A DNA stretch of 64,000 nucleotides. Source: Betaproteobacteria bacterium HGW-Betaproteobacteria-12. Its GTDB lineage: Bacteria > Pseudomonadota > Gammaproteobacteria > Burkholderiales > Rhodocyclaceae. Both the position numbers and the translations under genes were made by a program. Below are positions 1 to 10,042 of the stretch, one piece after another (position 1 is the first letter of the stretch; each line of letters begins with the position of its first letter). The notes beneath the pieces are model-generated. The model had not been told where the DNA came from. It saw only the letters and a program-made list of their open reading frames with translations, and made no database searches. The stretch is from contig PHCU01000001.1 in assembly GCA_002842345.1 (NCBI GenBank), forward strand, positions 20,906-84,905. The letters run 5' to 3'.

Positions 1-114
1 GCGCTCCGCCAGCCGGCCGGCCAGCAGCCACATGAGGGCGCCGATCAGCCAGCCACCGACGGCAAACAGGGCCGATGAAACAAGAGAAGAACCGGACAGG
101 AAGAGTTCAGGCAT
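1..114 (-). CDS. N-terminal fragment of a membrane protein running off the window edge
   Basis: Reverse-strand ATG at 114 gives MPELFLSGSSLVSSALFAVGGWLIGALMWLLAGRLAER, hydrophobic, truncated by window start. Confidence 0.4.
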   Translation of the reverse strand, partial: MPELFLSGSSLVSSALFAVGGWLIGALMWLLAGRLAER

Positions 115-236
115 ACCGCACCACCTCAGACGCTACAGGCGACGAGCCATGAACCGGCCTTACCGCTCATCGGCAAAATCACCGTATGCCATTGCGTTTG
201 CAGATCCATGAGGCCTTCTCCTATCGCTCCACCCAA

Positions 237-1412
237 CTAGTACGCGGCGATCTTTTTGGTTTTCTTCTTGCCCTCGAACAAGCTACGGCCAATCAGGTAT
301 TTCATGATCTCGATCGAGCCGCCGGCAATCTTGACGATGCGTGCATCGGCATAGGCACGGGCGATCGGATATTCCCACATGTAGCCCCAGCCGCCGAACA
401 ACTGCAAACACTCATCGACGACCTTGCAGTGCAGGTTGGATAGCCACATCTTGGCCATGGCGGCATCCAGCGCATCCAGCTTGTTGTTCATGAACAGCTC
501 GATGCAGTGATCGGTAAACACCCGCCCGATGACCGCCTCGGTCTTTAGCTCGGCCAGCTTGAACTGGGTGTTCTGGAAATCGGAAATGGTCTTGCCGAAG
601 GCTTCGCGCTCGGCGGTGTAATCCACCGTGTAGGCAATCACCTCCTCGGCCACGGCAGCGGAGCGGATGGCCTGGGCCAGGCGCTCCTGGGCCAGCTTGG
701 TCATCATGATGGCGAAACCCTGCCCCTCCTTGCCGAGCATGCTGCTGGCCGGCACGCGCAGATCCTCGAAGAACAGTTCGGAGGTGTCCTGAGCCTTCAA
801 GCCGAGCTTGTCCAGGTTCTTGCCGCGCTTGAAGCCCGGCAGGCTGGCATCGACCAGGAACAGGGTGATGCCCTTGGCCCCCGCCGCACTGTCGGTCTTG
901 GTCGCCAGGACCAGCACATCGCACATCTGGCCATTGGAGATGAAGACCTTCTGGCCGTTGATGACGAAATCGTCGCCATCGCGCACGGCACGGGTACGAA
1001 TGTTCTTCAGATCGGAACCGGCATGCGGCTCGGTCATGCCGAGGGCGCCAATCGCCTCGCCGGAGACCATGCGCGGCAACCACTGACGTTTCTGCTCTTC
1101 GGTACCGAAGGACTTGATATAGGTCGCCACCAGATCGGTGTGGATGAGAAAGCCGGGACCGGTAAAGCCGCTCTTGGCCATTTCCTCGAAGACCACCACG
1201 TCGAAGAGATATTCGAGACCGAGACCGCCGTATTCTTCGTCGATCGTGCAGCAGAGCAGCCCGGCCTCGCCGGCCTTGTGCCACAGATCGCGCGGCACGA
1301 TCCCCTGCTCCTCCCACTGGTAGTGGTATGGCCGGATTTCCCGATCGATGAACTTCTTCACCGTATCGCGGAACATTTCATGTTCCTGTCCAAACAATTT
1401 TCGTTCGATCAT
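237..1412 (-). CDS. Acyl-CoA dehydrogenase
   Basis: 391 aa; ACAD motifs (GALGMTEPHAGSDLKNIRT, VFISNGQMCD, QLFGGWGYMWEYPIARAYADARI). Confidence 0.93.
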   Translation of the reverse strand: MIERKLFGQEHEMFRDTVKKFIDREIRPYHYQWEEQGIVPRDLWHKAGEAGLLCCTIDEEYGGLGLEYLFDVVVFEEMAKSGFTGPGFLIHTDLVATYIKSFGTEEQKRQWLPRMVSGEAIGALGMTEPHAGSDLKNIRTRAVRDGDDFVINGQKVFISNGQMCDVLVLATKTDSAAGAKGITLFLVDASLPGFKRGKNLDKLGLKAQDTSELFFEDLRVPASSMLGKEGQGFAIMMTKLAQERLAQAIRSAAVAEEVIAYTVDYTAEREAFGKTISDFQNTQFKLAELKTEAVIGRVFTDHCIELFMNNKLDALDAAMAKMWLSNLHCKVVDECLQLFGGWGYMWEYPIARAYADARIVKIAGGSIEIMKYLIGRSLFEGKKKTKKIAAY

Positions 1413-1745
1413 TGACGGTCTCTCAGTCAGGGTTGGTCATGCGAAAAGTCCGCACCGCGCTACGGCACGGGCCCGAACCACAATTCGTTGATCGTATGGT
1501 AGCGGACTTTATTCTAGTTTGCAATCGACTCGACGCACCTGACCTGCCGGCAAAATTCTTCCAAAAACAGAACGTAATTTATTGTTTACAAGATAATTTC
1601 GATAGACAAAGCGCTGCGAACAAGCATGACCAATGGCAACGCCTCGCAACTTATTTGCAACGGAAACATAAAATAAGCATCCATCACTACCGTTGCGCTT
1701 ACGCGCGGAGAACGAAGCAACGAAACCTTCGGGCGCCCTAATGCT

Positions 1746-3071
1746 TCAGCGCCCCATGCGGCGCAGGGCATCTGGCTGGAAATCGCTCATCCGCCCCTGG
1801 ATGCCGAAACGCCAGGGCTGCTTGTAGCGATTGTCCAGACCGGTGGTCACGTAGGCGCCATTGCTCAGGTCGTGCCAGATTTCCAGGCGGTACCAGGGGA
1901 CGCCGGCATCGTAGTACTGCACCAGGGCATGGACGCCGGTGCGCCACAGCATGCCCCGCGAATCGTAGGCATCGCTGAGCAGCACCGACCAGCTGTCCTC
2001 GTCGAGATAAAACACGCGCCGGGCGTAGACATGCGACTGGCCAGGCTTGAGCCGGGCCTCGACGACCCATACCCGGTGCAGTTCGTAACGCATCAGCTCG
2101 GGATTGACGGAACCCTTGTGGATGATCTGCTCGACCTCCAGTTTCTTGTCGCCGATGCGATAGCCGTTGTAGGCGACATACATCTCCTTCTTGCCGAGCA
2201 GGGTCCAGTCGTAGCGGTCGGGTGCTCCGTTGTAGCCGTCGTACTGATCGACGACGGCCAGACCGTCCGAGCCGTTCTGCACATTGTCGTAGGCCAGGTC
2301 GGGGGCGCGCCGGACCCGGCGCTGGCCGGCGTTGTAAATCCAGGCCTTGCGCGACTCGGCAACCTGGTCGACCGGTTCATGCACGAGATAGATGGTGCCG
2401 ACGAAATCCGGTGGCGAGGTGAAGTAGCCGAGATAGGAAAACAGCCGGTTCGGCATCGACTCGTCGAAATTGGCGTCGTAGATGCGCCGGTCGTGAAAGC
2501 CGATGCGCATGTAGTCGCCATTGTGGCGCACCGAAAAGGCATCGAACGACCGCTCGACGCCACCGCCGAGGTAACGCAACAGGTGATTCCAGATTGCCTC
2601 CAGACCGTTCTTCGGCTGGGGAAAGGGAATGCTGGAGCCGCCGAGATTCTGCACCGCAGAACCGGCCAGCGTGACCTTGCCGGCCTGCGCCCGGCTGCGC
2701 TCGATGACTTCGTCGGGATAGGCGGCGCTGCGCCGTGTCGGGTACACCGGCAGGCGAAAATCGGGATATTTGGCGAGCAGGGCCTGCAGCCCTGGCGACA
2801 GGCGCTCCCGATACTTCTCGGCATTGGCCGCGGTGATGACGAACAGCGGGACATCGTCCGGGAAGGGATCGACATGCGGCATGCCGGCAGCCCACCCTTT
2901 CGGGGGAGCAGACAACCCGCCCAGCCAGGGCGGGATCGTCCCTTCGGCATTGCCGGCCCGCTCGCCCCCCACCGGCGTCAGTTCGCCCATCTTGCCGCCG
3001 CCATCCGCAAAGGCGGCTGGCGAGAGCATCAAGGCCCAGCAGAGGAGCAGCGACTGCACCAGGCGGCGCAT
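1746..3071 (-). CDS. DUF1329 family (outer-membrane lipoprotein-sorting-like) protein, paralog 1
   Basis: 441 aa with signal peptide; YNAGQRRVRRAPDLAYDNV and YELHRVWVVEARLKPG blocks shared with the 6645-8000 ORF. Confidence 0.88.
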   Translation of the reverse strand: MRRLVQSLLLCWALMLSPAAFADGGGKMGELTPVGGERAGNAEGTIPPWLGGLSAPPKGWAAGMPHVDPFPDDVPLFVITAANAEKYRERLSPGLQALLAKYPDFRLPVYPTRRSAAYPDEVIERSRAQAGKVTLAGSAVQNLGGSSIPFPQPKNGLEAIWNHLLRYLGGGVERSFDAFSVRHNGDYMRIGFHDRRIYDANFDESMPNRLFSYLGYFTSPPDFVGTIYLVHEPVDQVAESRKAWIYNAGQRRVRRAPDLAYDNVQNGSDGLAVVDQYDGYNGAPDRYDWTLLGKKEMYVAYNGYRIGDKKLEVEQIIHKGSVNPELMRYELHRVWVVEARLKPGQSHVYARRVFYLDEDSWSVLLSDAYDSRGMLWRTGVHALVQYYDAGVPWYRLEIWHDLSNGAYVTTGLDNRYKQPWRFGIQGRMSDFQPDALRRMGR

Positions 3072-3082
3072 GGGTCGCCTCC

Positions 3083-5509
3083 CTACTTCTTTTCGCCGCT
3101 GCTGCCGGCGCGGAAGCGATCGCCGACGATGAAGGCGGCGAAGGCCGGCAGCAACAGGATGGCGCCGAAGACATTGACCAGGAACATGAAGGCCAGCAGG
3201 ATGCCCATGTCAGCCTGGAACTTCAGGGTCGAGAACACCCAGGTCATCACCGACACCGTCATGGTCACCGCGGTAAAGAGCGAGGCGGTCCCACGCTGCT
3301 TCAACGCTTCGACGAAGGCTTCGCTGAGCGAATGATTGCGCTCCTTGATCTCGTGCGACATGCGTTCGAACAGGTAGATGCCGTAATCGACGCCGACGCC
3401 GACACCAAGCGCGATGACCGGCAGCGTATTCACTTTCACGCCGATGCCGAGCCAGGCCATGATCGCGTTGCACAGCAACGTCACCAGCGCCAGCGGCAGG
3501 ATGATGCACAGCGTGATGCGCAGCGAGCGGAAGGTCACCAGGCAGAGCAGGCCGACGGCAGCGAACAGGGTCACGTTGACCCACTTGTCGGACGACTCCA
3601 CCACCTCGTTGGTCGCCGCCATGACACCGACGTTGCCGGAGGCCAGGCGGAACTGCACCTTGTCATTGTCGTTCTCGGCCTTGAAGGCCTTTATCTGGCC
3701 GACGATATGGTTGATCGTCGTCGCTTGGTGGTCGGCCGTGTAGATGGAAATCGGGATCGCCGTGCACTTCGAGTTGCGATACTCGTTGCCCAGGCGGGTG
3801 GCAAAGCCAACCCCTTGGGCGATCTGCTCGACCGTTTCCGGCAACATCCGCCACTTGACCCAGCCTTCGGCGAAGTCCTGCGTCACGGCACTGACGAAGC
3901 TGGCCAGGCTGCGCACGCTGGTCACCCCGTCGGTCTGGCGCATGGTGAAGTCGAACTTCTCGACCAGTTCCTCGATATCGCGCTGGACGCAGGGGGAGTC
4001 ATCCCCCTTGGCCTCGGCGATGACCTGGATCACATCGACACCGATGGCGAAGTTGCTGGTCACCATGTCGACGTCCTGGTTGTAACGCGAACTGGCGTGC
4101 AGTTCCGGAACCCCCCGGCCGAGATCGCCGATCTTCAGATCGCGTGCCTGCCAGACGCCGACGGCGGTCAGGGTCGCAGCGATAGCCAGCGGCAACAGCG
4201 CGCCGCGCTTGGTCGCCAGCGCGCCCATGCGTTCCCACAGGGCATAGCCGGCGGTTTCGTTACCGCGAAACTTGCTGGCCTCGGCGGAGGTGAAGCGCAT
4301 GTAGGACAGCAGGATCGGCAGCAGCACCTTGTTGGTCAGGATCATGACGGTGACGCCGATGGTCGCCGTGATCGCCAGTTCGCGGACGATTTCGATCTCG
4401 ACCAGGCCGATCACCATGAAACCCAGGGCATTGGCCAGCAGGGCCGTGGCGCCGGGGATGAACAACTTGAGGAAACAGTTCCGCGAGGCGGTGACGCCGT
4501 CGGCGCCGGCCAGGGTCTCCAGCTTCCAGGCATTGGTCATCTGCACCGCATGCGACACGCCGATGGCAAAGATGAGGAATGGCACCAGGATGGACATCGG
4601 ATCGAGGCCCAGCCCGAACAGGGGCAGCAGGCCGAGCAGCCAGACCACCGGAATGATCGAGGCGACCAGCGCACACGCCGTCAGCATGAACGATCCCGAG
4701 TACCAGAGCAGCAGCGCAGCGGTGATCACGAAGGCCACCAGGAAGAAAATCACGACGCTGGATGCGCCCTTGGCGATATCCGAAGTCGACTTGGCAAAGC
4801 CGATGATGTGCACCGTCACCAGGCCGTTCTCGTACTTGTTGCGGATTTCTTCCAACTTGCCGCCGACGACACGCAGGTCGAGCCGCTCGCCGGCATTGCT
4901 GCCGCTGTTCTGCAGCGTCGCCACGACCATCGTTGCGGTCATGTCGGCAGAGACGATGCGCCCCACCCAGTCAGACTTCAGAATGTTCAGGCGGACCAGT
5001 TCCATTTCCTCCGGCTTGCCGGAGAAATCGGCCGGCACGAGATTGCCACTCTTGAAGCCCTCCTCGACCACCTCGTTGTAGCGCACATTGGGCGTAAACA
5101 GCGAAGTCAGCGAACTGCGCTCGACACCATCAACATAGAAGACGTCTTCGGTCACCTGCTTGACGACATCCATCACTTCCTTCTGGAAGATATCGCCCTT
5201 CTTGACCTTGATCGCCACCAGGACCTTGTCGGCCCCACCGAAATCCTCCTGATAGTCGAGGAAGGTCTTCATGTATTCGTGGTTCAGCGGGATCATTTTG
5301 GTGAACCCGGCGGTGACCTGCAGTTGCATGGCGAAATAGCCAAGAACGACGGTCAGCAGGATGCCGCCGATCAGCAAGGCACGGCGCCAATGGAATATCG
5401 CGTAGGCCACCTGTCCGATAAGGCCCCGGAACTCGTCGGGGCGAAACTCTCCGTGGATTTCCTGGTGTCCTGCGTCGGCCTTCCCGGCCTGGTTTTTATC
5501 TCGGGTCAA
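3083..5509 (-). CDS. RND/MMPL family transporter
   Basis: 808 aa, two hydrophobic repeats with GVGVGVDYGIYLFERM and FLIFAIGVSHAVQM signatures. Confidence 0.92.
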   Translation of the reverse strand: MTRDKNQAGKADAGHQEIHGEFRPDEFRGLIGQVAYAIFHWRRALLIGGILLTVVLGYFAMQLQVTAGFTKMIPLNHEYMKTFLDYQEDFGGADKVLVAIKVKKGDIFQKEVMDVVKQVTEDVFYVDGVERSSLTSLFTPNVRYNEVVEEGFKSGNLVPADFSGKPEEMELVRLNILKSDWVGRIVSADMTATMVVATLQNSGSNAGERLDLRVVGGKLEEIRNKYENGLVTVHIIGFAKSTSDIAKGASSVVIFFLVAFVITAALLLWYSGSFMLTACALVASIIPVVWLLGLLPLFGLGLDPMSILVPFLIFAIGVSHAVQMTNAWKLETLAGADGVTASRNCFLKLFIPGATALLANALGFMVIGLVEIEIVRELAITATIGVTVMILTNKVLLPILLSYMRFTSAEASKFRGNETAGYALWERMGALATKRGALLPLAIAATLTAVGVWQARDLKIGDLGRGVPELHASSRYNQDVDMVTSNFAIGVDVIQVIAEAKGDDSPCVQRDIEELVEKFDFTMRQTDGVTSVRSLASFVSAVTQDFAEGWVKWRMLPETVEQIAQGVGFATRLGNEYRNSKCTAIPISIYTADHQATTINHIVGQIKAFKAENDNDKVQFRLASGNVGVMAATNEVVESSDKWVNVTLFAAVGLLCLVTFRSLRITLCIILPLALVTLLCNAIMAWLGIGVKVNTLPVIALGVGVGVDYGIYLFERMSHEIKERNHSLSEAFVEALKQRGTASLFTAVTMTVSVMTWVFSTLKFQADMGILLAFMFLVNVFGAILLLPAFAAFIVGDRFRAGSSGEKK

Positions 5510-5568
5510 AGTCTTGATCCTTCCTGATACTCAGAGCGTAGCCGGACACGAATATCCGCTGTCGCCGT

Positions 5569-6519
5569 TCATTTTTCCTGCATCCGCAGGGTGCCGGTAG
5601 AGAGATAGCCCACGTACAGCACGCCACCGTCCTTGGTCAGGCGGCCGCGCGCCAGGGGCAAGCCTTCCGGCGCCTTGCCCAGGGTGAAGCTCTGGCCGTG
5701 ATCCTTGCTGATGGCAATCAGGCCGTTGTTGCCGACGAGCACAACCCGCCCTGTCGGATCGACCCAGCCGCCATTGATGGCACTGGTCGAGGGAATGACT
5801 ACGCTCGTCCAGCTGGCTCCGCCATCCGTCGAACGAAAGATCTTGCCGCGCATGCCGAAAACCAGCAGCGAGCCGTCAGGTGGTGCCACGGCGCCAAAAT
5901 ACGAACCTTCGTAAGGCGAGGAAAGCTCACTCCATGTAGTCCCTTCATCAGAAGACATGGCCAGGGTTCCTGTTTCGCCGACGAGGAGCAATTTGTCGCC
6001 GAATTCGATGACCTGGGAAATATGGCGGTCGAAGTCCTCACGGATGACCGGCGTCTTCTGCCAGGTCTTGCCCGCATCGGAGGATTCCAGATACATACCG
6101 AAGGCCCCCCAGGCGATGAGCTTGCCATTCTTGCGGGCCAGCAGGCCGAGGATGGCATCCGTACCGATTTCCGGTACCGGTACCATTTGCCAGGTCTGTC
6201 CGGCATCCTCGCTGCGCATCACTGTCCCGCCATGGCCGACGGCAACCGCCACGCTGGCCGAGTGGAAGGCCACCGAGGTCAGGGTGCGATTCGACGGCGT
6301 ACGCACCGCCGACCAACTTTGCCCTTCGTCGGAAGAATGCATGACAACGCCGCGCTCGCCGACCGCCACCATCTTGCCGCCCGCTTCGACAACATCGAAC
6401 AAGGCCGTCTTCTGCGCCTTGATCTGCAATGCGGTTTTGGCCGGCGTTGCCGCCAGGGAGGGCATGGCGGCGGAGGCAAATGAGATTGCCAGTGCCCCAA
6501 GCAGGGATTTGATCATCAT
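5569..6519 (-). CDS. YCF48/BNR-repeat (photosystem II stability factor Hcf136-like) exported protein
   Basis: Repeated SSDEGQSW/SEDAGQTW/SSDAGKTW/STDGGASW motifs; signal peptide if started at internal Met (6519); ORF extends to 6585. Confidence 0.88.
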   Translation of the reverse strand: MMIKSLLGALAISFASAAMPSLAATPAKTALQIKAQKTALFDVVEAGGKMVAVGERGVVMHSSDEGQSWSAVRTPSNRTLTSVAFHSASVAVAVGHGGTVMRSEDAGQTWQMVPVPEIGTDAILGLLARKNGKLIAWGAFGMYLESSDAGKTWQKTPVIREDFDRHISQVIEFGDKLLLVGETGTLAMSSDEGTTWSELSSPYEGSYFGAVAPPDGSLLVFGMRGKIFRSTDGGASWTSVVIPSTSAINGGWVDPTGRVVLVGNNGLIAISKDHGQSFTLGKAPEGLPLARGRLTKDGGVLYVGYLSTGTLRMQEK

Positions 6520-6606
6520 GGACAGTCCGTGTGGAAGAGCGGATGGAAGCAGGAACTGCCTCCATTCTCGCAAAAGCTTATGCATTGGCTGAACGGGCGT
6601 GATTTA

Positions 6607-6639
6607 GCTGATCCCGCGATCTAATACCGCGGGATCAGC
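6607..6639. terminator. Intergenic hairpin between DUF1329 and YCF48 genes
   Basis: Perfect 12-bp stem GCTGATCCCGCG / CGCGGGATCAGC with 9-nt loop; terminator, attenuator or mRNA-stability element. Confidence 0.6.
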
Positions 6640-6644
6640 AGTGA

Positions 6645-8000
6645 TCAGCGCTGACCCCGGCGGCGGATGGCGTCCACCTGGAAATCAGCCTGCTTGCCCT
6701 TCTGGTTCCACTGATAGACCGGCGTCTTCCGTTCGTTGGAGACTGAGGTCACGATGAAGTTGCCGTTGACCAGATCGGTATTGATGAACGGCGCCTGGAA
6801 CATCACGCCCGCATCATAGGCCTGGACCAGATGGTAGGCATACGAACGCCACAGGTTGCCACGGCCATCGTAGCCATCGGCCAGGGCAACTGTGTTGCTG
6901 TCCTCGTCGATGTAGAAGGTGCGCTTGGCCAGGACATGGGACATACCCGGCTTCAGCGTGGCCTCCACCACCCAGACCCGGTGCAGCTCATAGCGCTGCA
7001 GCTCCGACTTTACCGAGCCCTTGTCCAGCATATCTGCATACTTCAGCTTCGGATCCTGCAGCTTGTAGGCGTTGTAGGGAATGTAGATTTCCTTCTTGCC
7101 CAGCAGCTTCCAGTCATAACGGTCCTTGGCGCCCTGGAAACCCCAGTAGTCGTCGGTGGTCCGCATGCCTTCAGTGCCATCATCGACGTTGTCGTAGGCC
7201 AGGTCCGGCGCACGACGCACGCGGCGCTGGCCGGCGTTGTAGATGTGGGCGACGCGATTGGCGATGGTGTAGTCGACCGGATCCTTCACCAAGTAGATGG
7301 TACCGACCAGCGTCGCCGGCGCATCGTAGAGACCGAAGAAGGTGAACACGTTGTTCGGTTCACGCGGCTCCATGTTCTGCCCTTGCACCATGTCCTCGCA
7401 GAAGCCGACGCGATAGTAGTCGCCGTTGGCCCGGGTCGGCAGCCAGTCACGGCAGGCCTTGTAGCCGCCGAAGTATTTCGTGGTGTGGTTGTACATGGCC
7501 TCGGCGCCTGTCTTCGGGTTCGGGAAGGGCACGCCGGGAACGTCGTAGTTCTTGATGCTCAGGCCTTCGAGCTTGGCCTTGCCGGCCTGCGCCTTGGTCG
7601 CATCATAGACAGCCTGCGGGTTGGCGAAGGTGCGGTGTGTCGGGTAGACATTGACGGAGAAGGTCGGAAACTTCTTGATCATCGCCACCGTGCCGGCGGA
7701 GAGCTTGTCCTTGTGCTGCTCGACGTTCTGGGCATTGATGGTGAGGATCGGCTTTTCATCCTTGAACGGATTGATGTAGCCCATTTCCGGCTTCCAGCCG
7801 GCTGGCGGCTGGGTCAGCCCGCCGGTCCAGGCCGGAATGGTGCCCTCCTTATTGCCAGCCTTCTCGGCACCCGACGGGGTCAGATCCTTGCCGAGACGAT
7901 CGAGTTCGGCCGCGGACATTTCCGCAATTGCCGGTGCGATGCCGGCGACCATGAATGCCATCGACGTAGCGGCGGCGAGTAACTTAAATCGTTTGTTCAT
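6645..8000 (-). CDS. DUF1329 family protein, paralog 2
   Basis: 451 aa, signal peptide, YNAGQRRVRRAPDLAYDNV motif shared with paralog 1. Confidence 0.9.
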   Translation of the reverse strand: MNKRFKLLAAATSMAFMVAGIAPAIAEMSAAELDRLGKDLTPSGAEKAGNKEGTIPAWTGGLTQPPAGWKPEMGYINPFKDEKPILTINAQNVEQHKDKLSAGTVAMIKKFPTFSVNVYPTHRTFANPQAVYDATKAQAGKAKLEGLSIKNYDVPGVPFPNPKTGAEAMYNHTTKYFGGYKACRDWLPTRANGDYYRVGFCEDMVQGQNMEPREPNNVFTFFGLYDAPATLVGTIYLVKDPVDYTIANRVAHIYNAGQRRVRRAPDLAYDNVDDGTEGMRTTDDYWGFQGAKDRYDWKLLGKKEIYIPYNAYKLQDPKLKYADMLDKGSVKSELQRYELHRVWVVEATLKPGMSHVLAKRTFYIDEDSNTVALADGYDGRGNLWRSYAYHLVQAYDAGVMFQAPFINTDLVNGNFIVTSVSNERKTPVYQWNQKGKQADFQVDAIRRRGQR

Positions 8001-8024
8001 GTTTGTCTCCTTTATGGTGTTGTG

Positions 8025-9878
8025 TCAGAACGCGGCATTCAGGGTCACGTAATAGAAGCCACGGTCGCGCAGCGGATCGTATTTGGCATCCTTATTGAAG
8101 AAGGTTGCCCCGACGTCCACCGTATATTTCTTCTGGTAGCTGAATTTCGCGCCCAGGCCGAGCGCCATGCGGTCCTCGAGGAACTGGCTGTCGGCCGAGT
8201 TGCCCTTGACGTCATGCGACCAGAAAACGCTCGGGGTCACCGAAACACCGGAGAACACGTCGTTGTAGGTCACATCCAGCTTGGCCCGGTAACCCCAGGC
8301 GAAGTTGGTCACGTAACCATCCGTATCGCAGCCTGCCGCAGTAGTGTTCAGGCCCGAGGTGCAGGTATTGCCGCCGTAGCGTGCATCGCTGCCGGGTCCG
8401 AAGATGAAGGCACGGTTGTAGCGCAAGTCATTGGCACCGCCGATAGACAGGTTGTTCCACTGAAAACCGGCTTCGGCGATAAAGATGAACTGATCACCAC
8501 CGAGCAACCTGTTGCCGGCCTTGACGGCATTGACCTGCAACTGGTGAATGTTGGCGCGCTCATAACCCGGCAGGTAGCCATTGCCGCCATTAAGGCCTGC
8601 CGAGCTGACGGCACCGTTACCGTAGGGGCCGAACGGAATGGAAACCCCCGGAGCAATGGCCCCGGCTGCACCCAGACCTGAGAGGAGAAGATCGTTGCCG
8701 TCAATTTGCACCGCCACATCGCGGCGGGTGCTCACCTCACCGGCAACGGACCAGCCCAGAATATTGGTCGATGCACTCACACCAAAGGCCTTGATCGCCT
8801 CCGGATATTCCCACATCACATCGAACGGCATGCCATTTTGTGCCCTGCCATTGGCCAGATTGACGATCGAGACATTGGGGGTACGCGCGTGGTAACGCAT
8901 GCCGTAGATGCCGAACTCGGTATCCAGCGCATCGACGTTAAAGCGGTAGGCCAGACCGAATTGCCCGGAGTTACTCGGATCCTTGGCATCGATGGTATGA
9001 ACGTAGGCGCCCAGCGGCGTGGCGACGTTCTGGCTTTGCCCGGGAACCAGGGTGATGGCGTTGTCGCAGGCGCCCGGATCGCGAGAAATATTGCCGACCG
9101 CGACGGACCAGTAACTGCCACAACCCAGATCGAGCGGCGAGTTTTCATACTTGAGCTGGTAGAAGAACTCCAGGCTGCCGGCGTCGCCCAGGCTCTGGTT
9201 GGCGTAGGCAATCGGCACCGGCAGGAAGACTTCCTTCAACTGCGCGCCCGGTTTGTGGAAGGACGGGACGTCGATCGGGTTGATCTGGTTCAGGCCCTGG
9301 ACGAAGAGGCTCTCGCCCCAGTTCACCACCTGGTTGCCAAGACGGACCTGCAACGGCTTGCCGGCAATATCCCAGGTGTTATAGACATAGGCATCGAGGA
9401 GTGCGACGCCATCGTAGCGGGAGAGATTCTCAAAACCGCGGTCGGACAGCGGGGCGTTGCGGTAACCGTTGTTCTGGTTGCCATAATGTACGTCCTGGTG
9501 ATTCAGGGTGTAGTCATACCAGGCCTTGGCACGGATCAGCGCCCCCATGCTCCCCTTCTGCACCTGGAGTTCGGTGAACCACTTGACCTGGGTGGTGAAC
9601 TGATCGCCCTTCTTGTAGTTCACATTGCCTTCATCGACGGTATTCGGCGCCCGACCACCCGACAAACCGGCATGGGCGCCGCTGGCAGCTGAATAAAGAT
9701 CCTTGTCCGGATTATTGGCGCGCCAGGCAGTACCCAGCGAAACCGAGTTTTGCCAACTCCCTGTCCAACCATCGCCAAACTCGAAATCCACCGCATTTGC
9801 CTGGCCAGAAAAGGCCGCGGCCAATGCGGCAGCGACGCCACTGACCACCAGCCCCGTGCTACGTTTTTGAATATTCAT
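8025..9878 (-). CDS. DUF1302 family outer-membrane protein
   Basis: Signal peptide MNIQKRSTGLVVSGVAAALAAAFSGQANA, beta-barrel-like, C-terminal aromatic (YVTLNAAF); start set to internal Met. Confidence 0.88.
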   Translation of the reverse strand: MNIQKRSTGLVVSGVAAALAAAFSGQANAVDFEFGDGWTGSWQNSVSLGTAWRANNPDKDLYSAASGAHAGLSGGRAPNTVDEGNVNYKKGDQFTTQVKWFTELQVQKGSMGALIRAKAWYDYTLNHQDVHYGNQNNGYRNAPLSDRGFENLSRYDGVALLDAYVYNTWDIAGKPLQVRLGNQVVNWGESLFVQGLNQINPIDVPSFHKPGAQLKEVFLPVPIAYANQSLGDAGSLEFFYQLKYENSPLDLGCGSYWSVAVGNISRDPGACDNAITLVPGQSQNVATPLGAYVHTIDAKDPSNSGQFGLAYRFNVDALDTEFGIYGMRYHARTPNVSIVNLANGRAQNGMPFDVMWEYPEAIKAFGVSASTNILGWSVAGEVSTRRDVAVQIDGNDLLLSGLGAAGAIAPGVSIPFGPYGNGAVSSAGLNGGNGYLPGYERANIHQLQVNAVKAGNRLLGGDQFIFIAEAGFQWNNLSIGGANDLRYNRAFIFGPGSDARYGGNTCTSGLNTTAAGCDTDGYVTNFAWGYRAKLDVTYNDVFSGVSVTPSVFWSHDVKGNSADSQFLEDRMALGLGAKFSYQKKYTVDVGATFFNKDAKYDPLRDRGFYYVTLNAAF

Positions 9879-10042
9879 GTAACGTCTCCTCTCAGAATCA
9901 TCTGTCAAGGCCGTGCCTGCTGGCGCAACCCCGCCCGAACCTCGGTGCAAAATAAGTATGCCTGCACACAATAAACATTGCTACCAATTTCTTGTTATTT
10001 CCCATCGAACAAGCGGCGGGGTGTGTTGCGTTTGCTGCGACT

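Noticed and set aside
1872-3335. 487-aa ORF on + strand
   Set aside because: Antisense to DUF1329 paralog 1; shadow ORF composition.
3332-5527. 731-aa ORF on + strand
   Set aside because: Antisense to the clear MMPL transporter; His/Asp/Gln-rich high-GC shadow ORF without domain signatures.
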